From assembly GCF_003480435.1 (NCBI RefSeq), contig NZ_QUJB01000001.1, positions 310,001-374,000 on the forward strand: DNA of 64,000 nt, given 5' to 3'. Each line of letters begins with the position of its first letter. Position 1 is the first letter of the stretch. This DNA is from Clostridium sp. AM30-24. GTDB taxonomy: Bacteria > Bacillota > Clostridia > Lachnospirales > Lachnospiraceae. This document shows, one piece after another, positions 52,903 through 61,994 of this stretch. The translations under genes and the position numbers were made by a program. The notes below the pieces were generated by a model that was not told the DNA's origin, did no database searches, and worked only from the letters and a program-made list of their open reading frames with translations.

Positions 52903-54282
52903 TCACGGCGATGGGGTCGTCGGGGTGGCCGGATATTTCGAGTGGTCGATCTTATGGCTTCCGCGGCCCGTTGTGCTGGAATAGTTCTCCAACTGTGCAT
53001 CTGTCAGAAGGCAGAAGGTTCCGCCTGCCGAACGCGGGGTCGTATCAAAATGATACCAGCCGTTTCCACAGTCCACAAGACTCCACCAGTGATGTCCATC
53101 TGTACGGATCACTTCCAGATTTGCGATTCCTGCCTTATCCAAAAGGGCCTTCGATACCGAATAATAGGTATAGCAGTCTCCCCGCTTTGTTCGGAAGCCG
53201 GTATAAGCAGATTTCACCCAGTTGCCTTTCTCGGAGTGATTTACATAGCGCATATTGGAGCGTACCCAGGAGTAGATCGCTCTCGCTTTCTGGGTCTTAT
53301 TCATAGAGGCGTTGGTGATCTTTGTAAGGATCTGCTCTGCCATCGCATTCACCTGAGCCGTCATCTCCGCATCGCTTGCCGCCGGAACCTGCTCTGTTAC
53401 CGCCCTGCTCTGTGTCTTTTGTGCCCGTGAGACAGGCTTTACCGCAGCGATTCCATTTGCATCAAAAACATATAACACACCGTCGACGGTCTGCTCCGTA
53501 TTCTTCAGCGCTTTTCCATCCGCGCCAAGGTAGCGTCTTCCACCCTCGACATCATGCCAGCCAGTCTGCATTGCGCCGCCTGTCATGTCAAAATAGTAGG
53601 ACGCGCCGTCGATATCCTGCCAGCCGGTACGCATTGCGCCATCCGCCCCCAGAAGATACCAGGAACCGTCACCGCCGATCTGCTGTAATCCGGTGCGCAT
53701 GATTCCATCATCACCGAGATAATAGTAGACACCGCCGACCTTCTGCCAGCCGGTCTCCATCCTGCCGTCCGCCCCCATATAGTAATAGACGTCATTCAAC
53801 TTCAGCCAGCCTTTTACGGCAATCCCATCTTCGCCAAGATACAGCCATTTGCCGTCCTTTTCTTTCCATTCACTGCGAAGGATCGTGTTCTTATCCTCAC
53901 GGTATATCCAGCCGTTATTCGTAAGGATCCAGCCTTCTGTGGCCTTCATCGGCAGGAGGATTCCATACTCATCCGCATGATAATACTTGCTGTCCAGCTG
54001 GACATTTACATTCGTATACATAACGCCATCCGGATCCATGATATAACGCGCCAGATCTCCCTGCATGACACCGGTTACCGCATATCCGTCTTTTCCGAAG
54101 AAATACCAGTTGCCGTTTTCTTCCTGATGCCATTCATTCTGCAGATAGGACCCGTCATCGTTGCGATACCAGGTTCCTGCCGTATCTTTTACAAGCTCGC
54201 CGGCGAATGACGGAAACGTCAGACAGAGTGTGCTGATCCCTGCTAAAAGCGCGATCCGCTTTCCTTTCATATGCCTTTTCAT
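52903..54282 (-). CDS. Secreted transglutaminase-like protein with cell-wall-binding repeats
   Basis: 459 residues. A signal peptide (1-27, ending SFA) is followed by at least ten aromatic/Gly repeats of the choline/glucan-binding type (GxWYxLGxDGxMxTGW pattern, about 35-285), a linker, and a C-terminal transglutaminase-like domain with the triad Cys370 (KRGDCYTYY), His397 or His398 (DGHHWW) and Asp413 (YHFDTTPR). It should sit on the cell wall and cleave or join peptide bonds there. GGGAGG precedes the ATG. It has its own promoter and lies 25 bases before the DltA-like gene, so it is the first gene of the surface-modification operon. Confidence 0.88.
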   Translation of the reverse strand: MKRHMKGKRIALLAGISTLCLTFPSFAGELVKDTAGTWYRNDDGSYLQNEWHQEENGNWYFFGKDGYAVTGVMQGDLARYIMDPDGVMYTNVNVQLDSKYYHADEYGILLPMKATEGWILTNNGWIYREDKNTILRSEWKEKDGKWLYLGEDGIAVKGWLKLNDVYYYMGADGRMETGWQKVGGVYYYLGDDGIMRTGLQQIGGDGSWYLLGADGAMRTGWQDIDGASYYFDMTGGAMQTGWHDVEGGRRYLGADGKALKNTEQTVDGVLYVFDANGIAAVKPVSRAQKTQSRAVTEQVPAASDAEMTAQVNAMAEQILTKITNASMNKTQKARAIYSWVRSNMRYVNHSEKGNWVKSAYTGFRTKRGDCYTYYSVSKALLDKAGIANLEVIRTDGHHWWSLVDCGNGWYHFDTTPRSAGGTFCLLTDAQLENYSSTTGRGSHKIDHSKYPATPTTPSP

Positions 54283-54308
54283 ATTGTGTTCCTCCCTTTC
54301 TTCTTGAA

Positions 54309-54337
54309 AGTATAGAACAACCCCTATCGTTTTGCAA
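54309..54337 (-). promoter_or_regulatory. SigA-type promoter of the transglutaminase/dlt-like operon
   Basis: TTGCAA and TATACT with a 17-base spacer, 27 bases before the ATG. Confidence 0.75.
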
Positions 54338-54403
54338 CCCCAAAATACCCAACTGTTAGTGCCTTTTGTGTAATGGAGAATTTCTCGGAATTCCCTGATA
54401 CAT

Positions 54404-54442
54404 AAAAAAAGGACCTGTAATGTCCGAAAACATTACAGGCCC
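54404..54442 (-). terminator. Terminator of nifJ
   Basis: Perfect 10-base stem CCTGTAATGT/ACATTACAGG with a 6-base loop; T7 on the minus strand, just past the nifJ stop. Confidence 0.92.
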
Positions 54443-54457
54443 TTCATTATCTTTCAA

Positions 54458-57400
54458 TTACTTCTCGTCGTAGAGTGTAACTAACTTCTCAAGGTAAGCG
54501 TACTTATCCTTAGCGTTCTGCTCTGCCTTAGCAAACAGCTTCTCAGCTCTTGCCGGGTTCTTAAGTGCGAGAGATGTGTAACGAACCTCACCCTTGATGA
54601 ACTCCTGGTAGTCAACTGTAGCCGGCTTGCAGTCAAGGCTGAACTTCTTGCCCTCAGCTGCCGGGTTAAATCTGAAGAGATTCCAGTAACCGGACTGAAC
54701 AGCAAGCTTCTCCTCTGTCTGAGCCTTTGCCATACCCTTCTTGATACCATGGTTGATACACGGAGCGTATGCAATGATCAGGGACGGTCCCGGATATGCC
54801 TCAGCCTCAGCGATTGCCTTGATGGTCTGGTTCATATCAGCACCCATGGAGATCTGTGCAACGTATACATAGCCATAGCTCATAGCGATTGCAGCAAGGT
54901 CTTTCTGCTTAACTTCTTTACCGCCTGCAGCGAACTGAGCAACAGCACCTGTCGGAGTAGCCTTGGAGGACTGTCCGCCTGTGTTGGAGTAAACCTCAGT
55001 GTTGAATACCATGATGTTGATATCCTTGCCGCTTGCAAGTACGTGGTCAACACCGTTGAATCCGATATCGTAAGCCCATCCGTCACCACCGAAGATCCAC
55101 TGGGACTTCTTAGCTAAGAAATCTTTGTTGTTAACGATGTCCTTGCAGGTCGGGCAATCGATGTTCTCAAGAGCTGCAACAAGTTTGTCAGTTGCAACGC
55201 CGTTTGTAGCGCCAACACTGAATGTGTCTAACCACTCCTGGCAAGCAGCCTTAACTTCTGCTGTTGCGTTCTCGTTTGCAGCAACTTCCTCAACTTTAGC
55301 CTTTAAGCCATCGCGGATTGCCTGCTGAGCGAGTAACATACCATAACCGAACTCTGCGTTATCCTCGAACAGGGAGTTAGACCAAGCCGGTCCCTTGCCT
55401 GCCTTGTTAGCTGTGTAAGGTGTGGACGGTGAAGAGTTACCCCAGATAGAAGTACATCCAGTTGCGTTTGCGATGTACATTCTGTCACCGAATAACTGTG
55501 TGATTAATTTAGCGTACGGCGGCTCACCACAGCCTGCGCATGCGCCGGAGAACTCAAGGAGCGGCTGTTTGAACTGGCTGCCCTTTACAGTTGTCTCTTT
55601 GAATTTATCGATTACATCCTGCTTGATGTCAAGTGTCTGGCCGTAGTTGAATACTTCCTGCTCTGCAGCGTTTCCTTCAAGCGGAACCATTGTAAGAGCC
55701 TTCTCACCCTTCTTGCCCGGGCATACGTTCGCACAGGAACCACATCCGGTACAGTCAAGAGCGGAAATTGTCATAGCAAACTTGTACTCCGGCATACCAG
55801 TCATCGGGATGGTCTTTGTGCCAGCCGGTGCCTTAGCAGCCTCTTCCTCTGTCATAGCTACCGGACGGATAACTGCGTGCGGGCAGACATAGGAACAGAA
55901 GTTACACTGGATACAGTTGTCCGGATTCCAAACCGGTACGTTAACTGCGATACCACGTTTCTCGTATGCAGCGGAACCGGACGGAGTTGTACCGTCAACG
56001 TAATCCTTGAATGCGGATACCGGGAGGTTGTTACCTTCCTGAGCATTTACAGCAGCCTGGATGTTGTTTACGAAGTTGATAACATCCTCGCGGCCCTCTG
56101 TAGCGTGAACCATGTCAAGACCTTCGTCTGCGCAGTTCTTCCAGCTCTCCGGAACTTTAACTTCTACAAGTCCCTTAGCGCCGGCATCGATTGCTGCCCA
56201 GTTCTTCATAACAACGTCTTCACCCTTACGGCCGTAAGTAGCCTTTGCAGCTGCTTTCATAAGCTCGTTAGCCTTATCAGCCGGGATGATCTTTGTTAAC
56301 TCGAAGAATGCGGACTGAAGGATCGTGTTGATACGGGTCGGGCCCATGCCTGTCTCAATACCAAGTTTAACACCGTCGATGGTGTAGAATTTGATGTTGT
56401 GGTCAGCGATGAACTTCTTAACCTGTCCCGGTAAGTGTTTTTCAAGACCTTCAGCATCCCACGGACAGTTGAGAAGGAATGTACCGCCGTCAACAAGCTC
56501 CTGAACCATGTTGTACTTGCGGATGTATGCCGGGTTGTGGCATGCAACGAAGTTTGCTTTGTGGATCAGGTATGTGGACTTGATCGGAGTATGTCCGAAA
56601 CGTAAGTGGGACATTGTAACACCGCCGGACTTCTTGGAGTCATAATCGAAGTAAGCCTGAGCGTACATGTCTGTGTTGTCACCGATGATCTTGATGGAGT
56701 TCTTATTAGCACCTACAGTACCGTCTGCGCCAAGACCCCAGAACTTACAGTTTGTAGTTCCTTCCGGAGTTGTAACAAGCGGAGCGCCTAACTGTAAGGA
56801 AAGGTGTGTCACATCATCGTTGATACCGATTGTGAATCTCTTCTTCTCTGTGTTCTCGTATACAGCAACGATCTGTGCCGGTGTTGTATCCTTGGAACCA
56901 AGACCGTAACGGCCTGTGAATACCGGAACCTTATCGAACTTGGAGCCCTTTAATGCTGCAACAACATCAAGGTATAACGGCTCGCCGATGGAACCCGGCT
57001 CTTTTGTTCTGTCGAGTACGGAAATCTGCTTAACAGTATCCGGAATTGCCTCGATCAGGGCTTCTGTGCAGAACGGTCTGTACAGACGAACTTTGACAAC
57101 GCCGACCTTCTTGCCCTGTTTTGCAAGGTAGTCGATTGTCTCCTCGATTGTATCGTTAACGGAACCCATAGCGATGATAACGTGTTCAGCATCAGCAGCT
57201 CCGTAGTAGTTGAACAGCTTGTAATCTGTACCGATCTTAGCGTTTACTTTATCCATGTACTCCTGTACGATTGCCGGAAGAGCATCGTAGTACGGGTTAC
57301 ATGCCTCTCTTGCCTGGAAGAAGATATCCGGGTTCTGAGCGGAACCTCTCTGTACCGGATGATTCGGGTTCAGAGCGTTCTTACGGAATGCATCAATGGC

Positions 57401-57994
57401 GTCCATATCAGCCATTTCTTTTAAATCTTCGTAATCCCAGGTCTCGATCTTCTGGATCTCGTGGGAAGTACGGAAACCGTCGAAGAAGTTGATGAACGGA
57501 ACTTTACCCTTTAATGCTGCAAGGTGTGCAACCGGTGTTAAATCCATAACTTCCTGTACGCTGGATTCGCAGAGCATTGCGCATCCGGTCTGACGACAGG
57601 CATAAACGTCGGAGTGATCACCGAAAATATTTAATGCGTGAGTTGCTACGCAACGAGCGGATACGTTGAATACGCCCGGAAGCTGCTCACCAGCAATCTT
57701 ATAGAGATCCGGGATCATAAGAAGAAGACCCTGAGAAGCTGTATAAGTTGTTGTTAACGCACCTGCTGCAAGGGAGCCATGTACGGCACCGGCAGCACCT
57801 GCCTCGGACTGCATCTCGGTAATCTGTACCGGCTGTCCGAACATGTTTGTTCTTCCATCGGTTGCCCATTCATCGGTAGCTTCCGCCATCGGAGAAGAAG
57901 GGGTAATCGGGTAGATGGCTGCTACATCCGTAAATGCATAAGAAGCATGAGCGGCTGCATGGTTACCATCCATGGTTTTCATTTTTCTTGCCAT
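54458..57994 (-). CDS. nifJ: Pyruvate:ferredoxin (flavodoxin) oxidoreductase
   Basis: Oxidises pyruvate to acetyl-CoA and CO2 with reduction of ferredoxin, the central catabolic step of strict anaerobes. The homodimeric single-chain form has 1178 residues: domain I with AIYPITPSSPMAEATDEWA, the gamma domain, two ferredoxin-type 4Fe-4S motifs (CIQCNFCSYVCP and CTGCGSCANVCP), CAGCGEPPYAKL for the proximal cluster, and the thiamine-diphosphate site GDGWAYDIGFNGVDHVLASG. AGGAGG lies 9 bases before the Met of MARKMKTMDG. Codon use is strongly biased and regular, consistent with high expression. Single-gene unit. Confidence 0.97.
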   Translation of the reverse strand: MARKMKTMDGNHAAAHASYAFTDVAAIYPITPSSPMAEATDEWATDGRTNMFGQPVQITEMQSEAGAAGAVHGSLAAGALTTTYTASQGLLLMIPDLYKIAGEQLPGVFNVSARCVATHALNIFGDHSDVYACRQTGCAMLCESSVQEVMDLTPVAHLAALKGKVPFINFFDGFRTSHEIQKIETWDYEDLKEMADMDAIDAFRKNALNPNHPVQRGSAQNPDIFFQAREACNPYYDALPAIVQEYMDKVNAKIGTDYKLFNYYGAADAEHVIIAMGSVNDTIEETIDYLAKQGKKVGVVKVRLYRPFCTEALIEAIPDTVKQISVLDRTKEPGSIGEPLYLDVVAALKGSKFDKVPVFTGRYGLGSKDTTPAQIVAVYENTEKKRFTIGINDDVTHLSLQLGAPLVTTPEGTTNCKFWGLGADGTVGANKNSIKIIGDNTDMYAQAYFDYDSKKSGGVTMSHLRFGHTPIKSTYLIHKANFVACHNPAYIRKYNMVQELVDGGTFLLNCPWDAEGLEKHLPGQVKKFIADHNIKFYTIDGVKLGIETGMGPTRINTILQSAFFELTKIIPADKANELMKAAAKATYGRKGEDVVMKNWAAIDAGAKGLVEVKVPESWKNCADEGLDMVHATEGREDVINFVNNIQAAVNAQEGNNLPVSAFKDYVDGTTPSGSAAYEKRGIAVNVPVWNPDNCIQCNFCSYVCPHAVIRPVAMTEEEAAKAPAGTKTIPMTGMPEYKFAMTISALDCTGCGSCANVCPGKKGEKALTMVPLEGNAAEQEVFNYGQTLDIKQDVIDKFKETTVKGSQFKQPLLEFSGACAGCGEPPYAKLITQLFGDRMYIANATGCTSIWGNSSPSTPYTANKAGKGPAWSNSLFEDNAEFGYGMLLAQQAIRDGLKAKVEEVAANENATAEVKAACQEWLDTFSVGATNGVATDKLVAALENIDCPTCKDIVNNKDFLAKKSQWIFGGDGWAYDIGFNGVDHVLASGKDINIMVFNTEVYSNTGGQSSKATPTGAVAQFAAGGKEVKQKDLAAIAMSYGYVYVAQISMGADMNQTIKAIAEAEAYPGPSLIIAYAPCINHGIKKGMAKAQTEEKLAVQSGYWNLFRFNPAAEGKKFSLDCKPATVDYQEFIKGEVRYTSLALKNPARAEKLFAKAEQNAKDKYAYLEKLVTLYDEK

Positions 57995-58080
57995 AGTTGA
58001 TTTCCTCCTATAAAGTGTATAAATATGTAAATATTTATTAAACTTGCTTGTGCCCTGCATACACAGAACATCTATAGATT

Positions 58081-58108
58081 ATTATAGCAATATTTCCCTA
58101 AAATGCAA
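58081..58108 (-). promoter_or_regulatory. SigA-type promoter of nifJ
   Basis: TTGCAT and a perfect TATAAT with a 16-base spacer; leader of about 80 bases. Confidence 0.75.
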
Positions 58109-58170
58109 ACCAAAAACGTCGGAATCATGTACCAAATCATAAACAATATTAAAATTTTTGCTTCTTCTTT

Positions 58171-58200
58171 TCACAATGTGGAATGCTATCCGTATTGTGA
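58171..58200. promoter_or_regulatory. 30-base interrupted palindrome upstream of the nifJ promoter
   Basis: TCACAAT-N16-ATTGTGA, with GGA/TCC also symmetric inside. It lies about 62 bases upstream of the -35 box, a position suited to an activator or distal operator. It resembles neither the standard Rex site nor a Crp site exactly. Confidence 0.5.
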
Positions 58201-58275
58201 GATTGTTCTCAGGTTAGTTTGTACGAACTCTGTTTTTTTACCACTTCCCAGTTTTCAGCATCATTTCTTTTAAAT

Positions 58276-58326
58276 AAAAAGCAGTGAAGCAGGAATCGTA
58301 TTTGATTCCCGTTCACCGCTTTTTTT
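58276..58326. terminator. Terminator of the VanW-family gene
   Basis: Stem built from AAAAGC-GTGAA-GGAATC and GATTCC-TTCAC-GCTTTT segments with mismatches, flanked by A5 and T7; T-rich in both directions. Confidence 0.88.
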
Positions 58327-58343
58327 AATAAAGTCAGATTTTC

Positions 58344-60086
58344 CTATTGTCCATTCGGTTCGATCAATCCCAGTTCGGATGGTGACTGATTTGTCTCCGC
58401 AGGAGCTGTCGCTGCTGTCTCGTCCACAAATCCTGGACCGTAATTTTCACCTGCTGACGGAGCTGCTGTCGTCGCTGCCTCCGTTGCCGCCGCGGTTGTC
58501 TCCGCAGCTGTTGTCTCCGCAGGAGACGGTGCTGTCGTCTCTCCTGCTGCCCCGGAAGACACCGCCGTCTCGGAGGCTGTCTCCGTTGCAGCTACCGTTC
58601 CGGATGTGTTTCGCTTGATCGTCGCCGCCTTTCCGGTGTAGGTGCTGTTGTGGAAGAGCACATCGCTTACCACCTGTCCGTTCTTTTTCGTGATCAGGTT
58701 CGTCTGCCATCTGCTGCCCGGAGTTGCCGCCTTCGCAACAACCTCAACACCCGGTACCAGTGTCGGATCCTCAACATAGGTTGGCGCCGGCGGATCCAGC
58801 TCCTTGATTTTTTCGGAATGCATGGAGACCGTCACCCCATCCTCAAGGATCGGATTTCCATAAATGGACACCGTCAGAGTCTGATTTGAATAGGCTGCCT
58901 TGATCCCGACTGCTGTCTTTGAGTTATTGACAAACCGCAGGTCCGGACCGGCGTAGCCATCATAGCTCACCATGGCATCCTCGCCCGGAGTCACATAAGA
59001 CGGCTCATAGGTGTGGGCATGCCGCTCGGTTGTCTTAAGTCCCGCAAATACGACCGCGTTATAAAGCGTCGAAGATACCTGGCAGACACCACCGCCCGGC
59101 TCCTGAACAACAACACCGTTCGAATAGGCTCCCGCCGGCTTGTAGCCTTTTTCCGTGGTACGGTTTCCAGTCATCTTGTTAAAGGAGAATTCCTCTCCAG
59201 GCTTAATGATCGTTCCGTTGATCGCCGCGCAGGCAAGGCGGATATTCTCATTTCGGTCTTTGTTGGTAGTCGTCTTTGTCGTGTAGGTTCCAATACGCTT
59301 AAAGTTCTCTCTCGCCTGTGCTTCGCTGATCTCCGGCTGAACCTCATTTGCGGTGACCGTGATGGTCTTCACATACTCTCCTGCTTTCATAGCGGAGATG
59401 ATATCAGATGTAAGTTTTTCCTGATCGATCTTCTTTCCAGTCTGGGCACCGGCAAATGTAAATTTGTCAGATGCTTTATCATAGGAAGCGATGGATCCGT
59501 TCTTCGGCTCCACATCCCATTTTGCCGCCAGGGCTTTTACTTCTGCCTGAACCGCATCATCGAGGCCTTCTGCCTCTACCGTATAGTCGCCAGATTCCTT
59601 CTTTGCCAGTGCCTCGTCGATCACGGCATCCACATTCGCTTCCATAAAATTCGGAAGGTCTTCCGTATGATCTTCAAAGCTTACCTTCATCCCCCAGCCC
59701 ATATCTGCCAGAACCTTTTTCATTGCCTCAGACTTTGTAAGGCCGTGGATCTGGACTCCATTGACGGTGATCTCCGCCTCGATCTCGGTCTCAGGTTCTG
59801 TAGGCTCCTCGGTCGACTCCGTACCCGCTGTGGCATCCCCGCCGGATCTCGCGCAGCTCTGAAATCCCACTGCCGCACAGATCAGCAGGATCACCACGCC
59901 GATCGCGATCAGTACGATTTTTGCCATATCCGGTCCCTGACGTCTTCCGCGCCGTCTTCCGGAACCTCCACGTCTGGATCCGGCTCCCCGGTTCCTCGCA
60001 TTCTGGACCGCCATGATCCGGTCCGCGCTCGTCGACTGGCGGGAGCGTCTTCCACCCGCTCTGCTGTTTCTATATCTGTCACTCAT
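58344..60086 (-). CDS. VanW-family membrane-anchored protein
   Basis: 580 residues. The first 53 residues are strongly basic (Arg/Gly/Ser-rich), followed by one membrane helix (about 54-76), a Thr/Glu linker, a peptidoglycan-binding-like domain (about 100-265) and the VanW domain (about 270-420: GTIIKPGEEFSFNKMTGNRT, GGGVCQVSSTLYNAVVFAG, HAHTYEPSYVTPG). The C-terminal 100 residues are Thr/Ala/Glu low-complexity. VanW members accompany vancomycin-resistance clusters but are widespread and their activity is unknown; no van genes are near. Probably an envelope protein. Confidence 0.88.
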   Translation of the reverse strand: MSDRYRNSRAGGRRSRQSTSADRIMAVQNARNRGAGSRRGGSGRRRGRRQGPDMAKIVLIAIGVVILLICAAVGFQSCARSGGDATAGTESTEEPTEPETEIEAEITVNGVQIHGLTKSEAMKKVLADMGWGMKVSFEDHTEDLPNFMEANVDAVIDEALAKKESGDYTVEAEGLDDAVQAEVKALAAKWDVEPKNGSIASYDKASDKFTFAGAQTGKKIDQEKLTSDIISAMKAGEYVKTITVTANEVQPEISEAQARENFKRIGTYTTKTTTNKDRNENIRLACAAINGTIIKPGEEFSFNKMTGNRTTEKGYKPAGAYSNGVVVQEPGGGVCQVSSTLYNAVVFAGLKTTERHAHTYEPSYVTPGEDAMVSYDGYAGPDLRFVNNSKTAVGIKAAYSNQTLTVSIYGNPILEDGVTVSMHSEKIKELDPPAPTYVEDPTLVPGVEVVAKAATPGSRWQTNLITKKNGQVVSDVLFHNSTYTGKAATIKRNTSGTVAATETASETAVSSGAAGETTAPSPAETTAAETTAAATEAATTAAPSAGENYGPGFVDETAATAPAETNQSPSELGLIEPNGQ

Positions 60087-60359
60087 TTCTTCTCACCTTT
60101 TATCTTAAACCTTGATATTCATCGGCTCACGCGCTTCTTTCATGCGCCTGCCTTTTTAGGGCAGCCGGAACATCTCTCTTCTTTTCCTCTCCTCTGCACC
60201 GCCAGCCTGATATCTTAAGGGTGCAGATACGCAGGTAATAGTATAGCATAATTTATGGAAAATGGAATAACAGAAATCTTAAATTTTATTCACAAATTTG
60301 TCTCAAATGTGTTAAACTGGGTAACAGTTGGAAATTATTTCGGAAAGGATATTTATTAT

Positions 60360-61223
60360 ATGAAATTGATCGATCTTCACATACACTCGACTGCCTCCGA
60401 CGGTTCCTTAACTCCCACTGAGGTGGTAAACCGTGCTGACAGCCTCGGCCTCACCGCCATGGCTCTCACAGATCATGACACCGTTTCCGGGATCGACGAA
60501 GCCCTTGAAGCTGCGAAGGATCTCGAGATGGAGGTCATCCCCGGGATCGAGGTCTCCTGTATCTACAAAGAAAAAGAGATCCATATTCTGGGTCTCTACA
60601 TCGACCATAAGAATCCGGAGCTTCTTTCCTTTTTAAAGAAAGCTTATCAGAAACGCTATGACCGCAATATGGAAATGCTGGCTGCCTTCAATAAAGATGG
60701 ATTTGAGATCACCGTGGAAGATCTCCACTGCGGGAATCCGAAAACCGTGATCACTCGCGCCCACTTTGCGAGAGCGCTTTTAAAGCGGGGGTATGTGTCC
60801 TCTGTCGATCAGGCGTTCCGGAAATACTTAAATCCGGACCGCCCGTACTACCGCTCCAGAGAGCTCATCACGCCGGAGGAAGTCCTTAACGCTCTCCAGG
60901 CCGCAGGCGGTTTCTCGGTCCTCGCCCATCCGCTCCAGTATAAGCTTGGCTGGGCCGGCACGGAAGAACTCGTCTCGCAGCTCACCGACCACGGTCTTTG
61001 CGGTCTCGAGTGCTTTCACTCCTCCAACAATCAGGATGAGAGTGGAAAGCTCCGAAAACTCGCAAAGAAATACTCCCTCGCTCCCACAGGCGGCTCCGAC
61101 TTCCACGGTGCCGCAAAGCCCGATATCGAGATCGGATCCGGTCGCGGCGGGCTGCGGGTCTCGGCGCTTTACCTCGACGATATCAAGCTTTCTATGTTTA
61201 TGGCCGGAATCGGAAGATCTTAG
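60360..61223 (+). CDS. PHP-domain phosphoesterase
   Basis: 287 residues from the Met of MKLIDLHIHS (AAAGGA about 10 bases upstream). PHP metal motifs: DLHIHSTASDGSLTP, LTDHDTVSGI, PGIEVSC, LAHP, and GGSDFHG at the C-terminus. This matches the YciV/TrpH type, whose characterised members are 5'-3' exoribonucleases acting on short RNA or 3',5'-nucleotide bisphosphate phosphatases. The exact substrate is not readable. The frame opens 35 codons earlier without a ribosome site. Its last 4 bases overlap the end of the convergent Met8-like gene. Confidence 0.88.
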   Translation: MKLIDLHIHSTASDGSLTPTEVVNRADSLGLTAMALTDHDTVSGIDEALEAAKDLEMEVIPGIEVSCIYKEKEIHILGLYIDHKNPELLSFLKKAYQKRYDRNMEMLAAFNKDGFEITVEDLHCGNPKTVITRAHFARALLKRGYVSSVDQAFRKYLNPDRPYYRSRELITPEEVLNALQAAGGFSVLAHPLQYKLGWAGTEELVSQLTDHGLCGLECFHSSNNQDESGKLRKLAKKYSLAPTGGSDFHGAAKPDIEIGSGRGGLRVSALYLDDIKLSMFMAGIGRS

Positions 61224-61756
61224 ACATGTAACACGTTCCGCACAGCCTGCGAGATCTTCGCCGCCAGCTTATGATCTCTCCCTCCGGATGTGATTCCGAC
61301 AACCGTGTCGCCATCCTTCGCAATCCCCGGAAAATAAAAATCACATTGATCCCGGTCCGACGCATTGTTGACCGGGATATTTTTTTTGCGGCATTCCCGG
61401 ACGACCTGTGCGTTTACCTCCGGGGTGGCGGCGGCAAGAACGAATGTGAATTTATCTGTCTCCATGGGATCTGCTGAAATTGCTTCCGGCTCTTTGATCT
61501 CATACTTTTTCCTTTTCCAGATGATCCGACAACTCCCAGGGGTCACCTTTCCTGATTTTCGTTCCTCTTCCGCATACACGGTCCCGGCGTCCGGATCCAG
61601 CATTTCCAGAAGCTCCTCACACACCTCCGGTGACACAACAGTGATCTCACATCCGAACTCCAGCAGCGTCCGGATCCGCCTTGCAGCGATCTTTCCGCCG
61701 CCGACTACGAGGACACGACGCCCTTCCAGATTCACAAACAATGGAAAATATGCCAT
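61220..61756 (-). CDS. Precorrin-2 dehydrogenase / sirohydrochlorin ferrochelatase-like (Met8/CysG N-terminal type)
   Basis: 178 residues. The NAD-binding motif VLVVGGGKIAARRIRTLLEFG and the segment IPVNNASDRDQCDFYFPGIAKDGDTVVGITSGG identify the family that oxidises precorrin-2 to sirohydrochlorin. A Lys/Arg/Glu-rich stretch (about 65-95) between the two halves of the Rossmann domain appears longer than usual. It supplies the step between the HemC-CobA-HemD product and the cobalt branch, yet is about 50 kb from that operon. Whether it also inserts metal cannot be told. Confidence 0.88.
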   Translation of the reverse strand: MAYFPLFVNLEGRRVLVVGGGKIAARRIRTLLEFGCEITVVSPEVCEELLEMLDPDAGTVYAEEERKSGKVTPGSCRIIWKRKKYEIKEPEAISADPMETDKFTFVLAAATPEVNAQVVRECRKKNIPVNNASDRDQCDFYFPGIAKDGDTVVGITSGGRDHKLAAKISQAVRNVLHV

Positions 61757-61879
61757 TTTTCCTGATCCTTTCCCTGTTTTTGGTGCATTTTCGACAGTCC
61801 GTCCAGCTTCCGCCCGATGTTCCCCATAAATTCCATAAAAATCCAGTTTAGATTGTTAAAATTTTATCTATTCCGTCGA

Positions 61880-61908
61880 TTGTTTTTTCCCTACTCATCT
61901 GGTAGAAT
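61880..61908 (+). promoter_or_regulatory. SigA-type promoter of the HPr-like gene
   Basis: TTGTTT and TAGAAT with a 17-base spacer. The transcript leader (about 80 bases) carries a perfect hairpin GTAACTG-TGG-CAGTTAC at 61952-61968. Confidence 0.65.
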
Positions 61909-61994
61909 TCAAATCGTTAAAAGAAAAACGAAGTGACAAAGTAAAACACGAGTAACTGTGGCAGTTACAAGCAACCTTTAAGGAGGTAATCATT

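Noticed and set aside
53000..54282. Transglutaminase repeats read as a DNA repeat or CRISPR-like array
   Set aside because: The periodicity is at protein level (aromatic/Gly wall-binding repeats) and the DNA copies are diverged and without spacers.
59013..60218. 401-residue open frame on the plus strand opposite the VanW-family gene
   Set aside because: It is a shadow of a well-supported gene, has Leu/Arg/Cys-rich composition without recognisable domains and no ribosome site.
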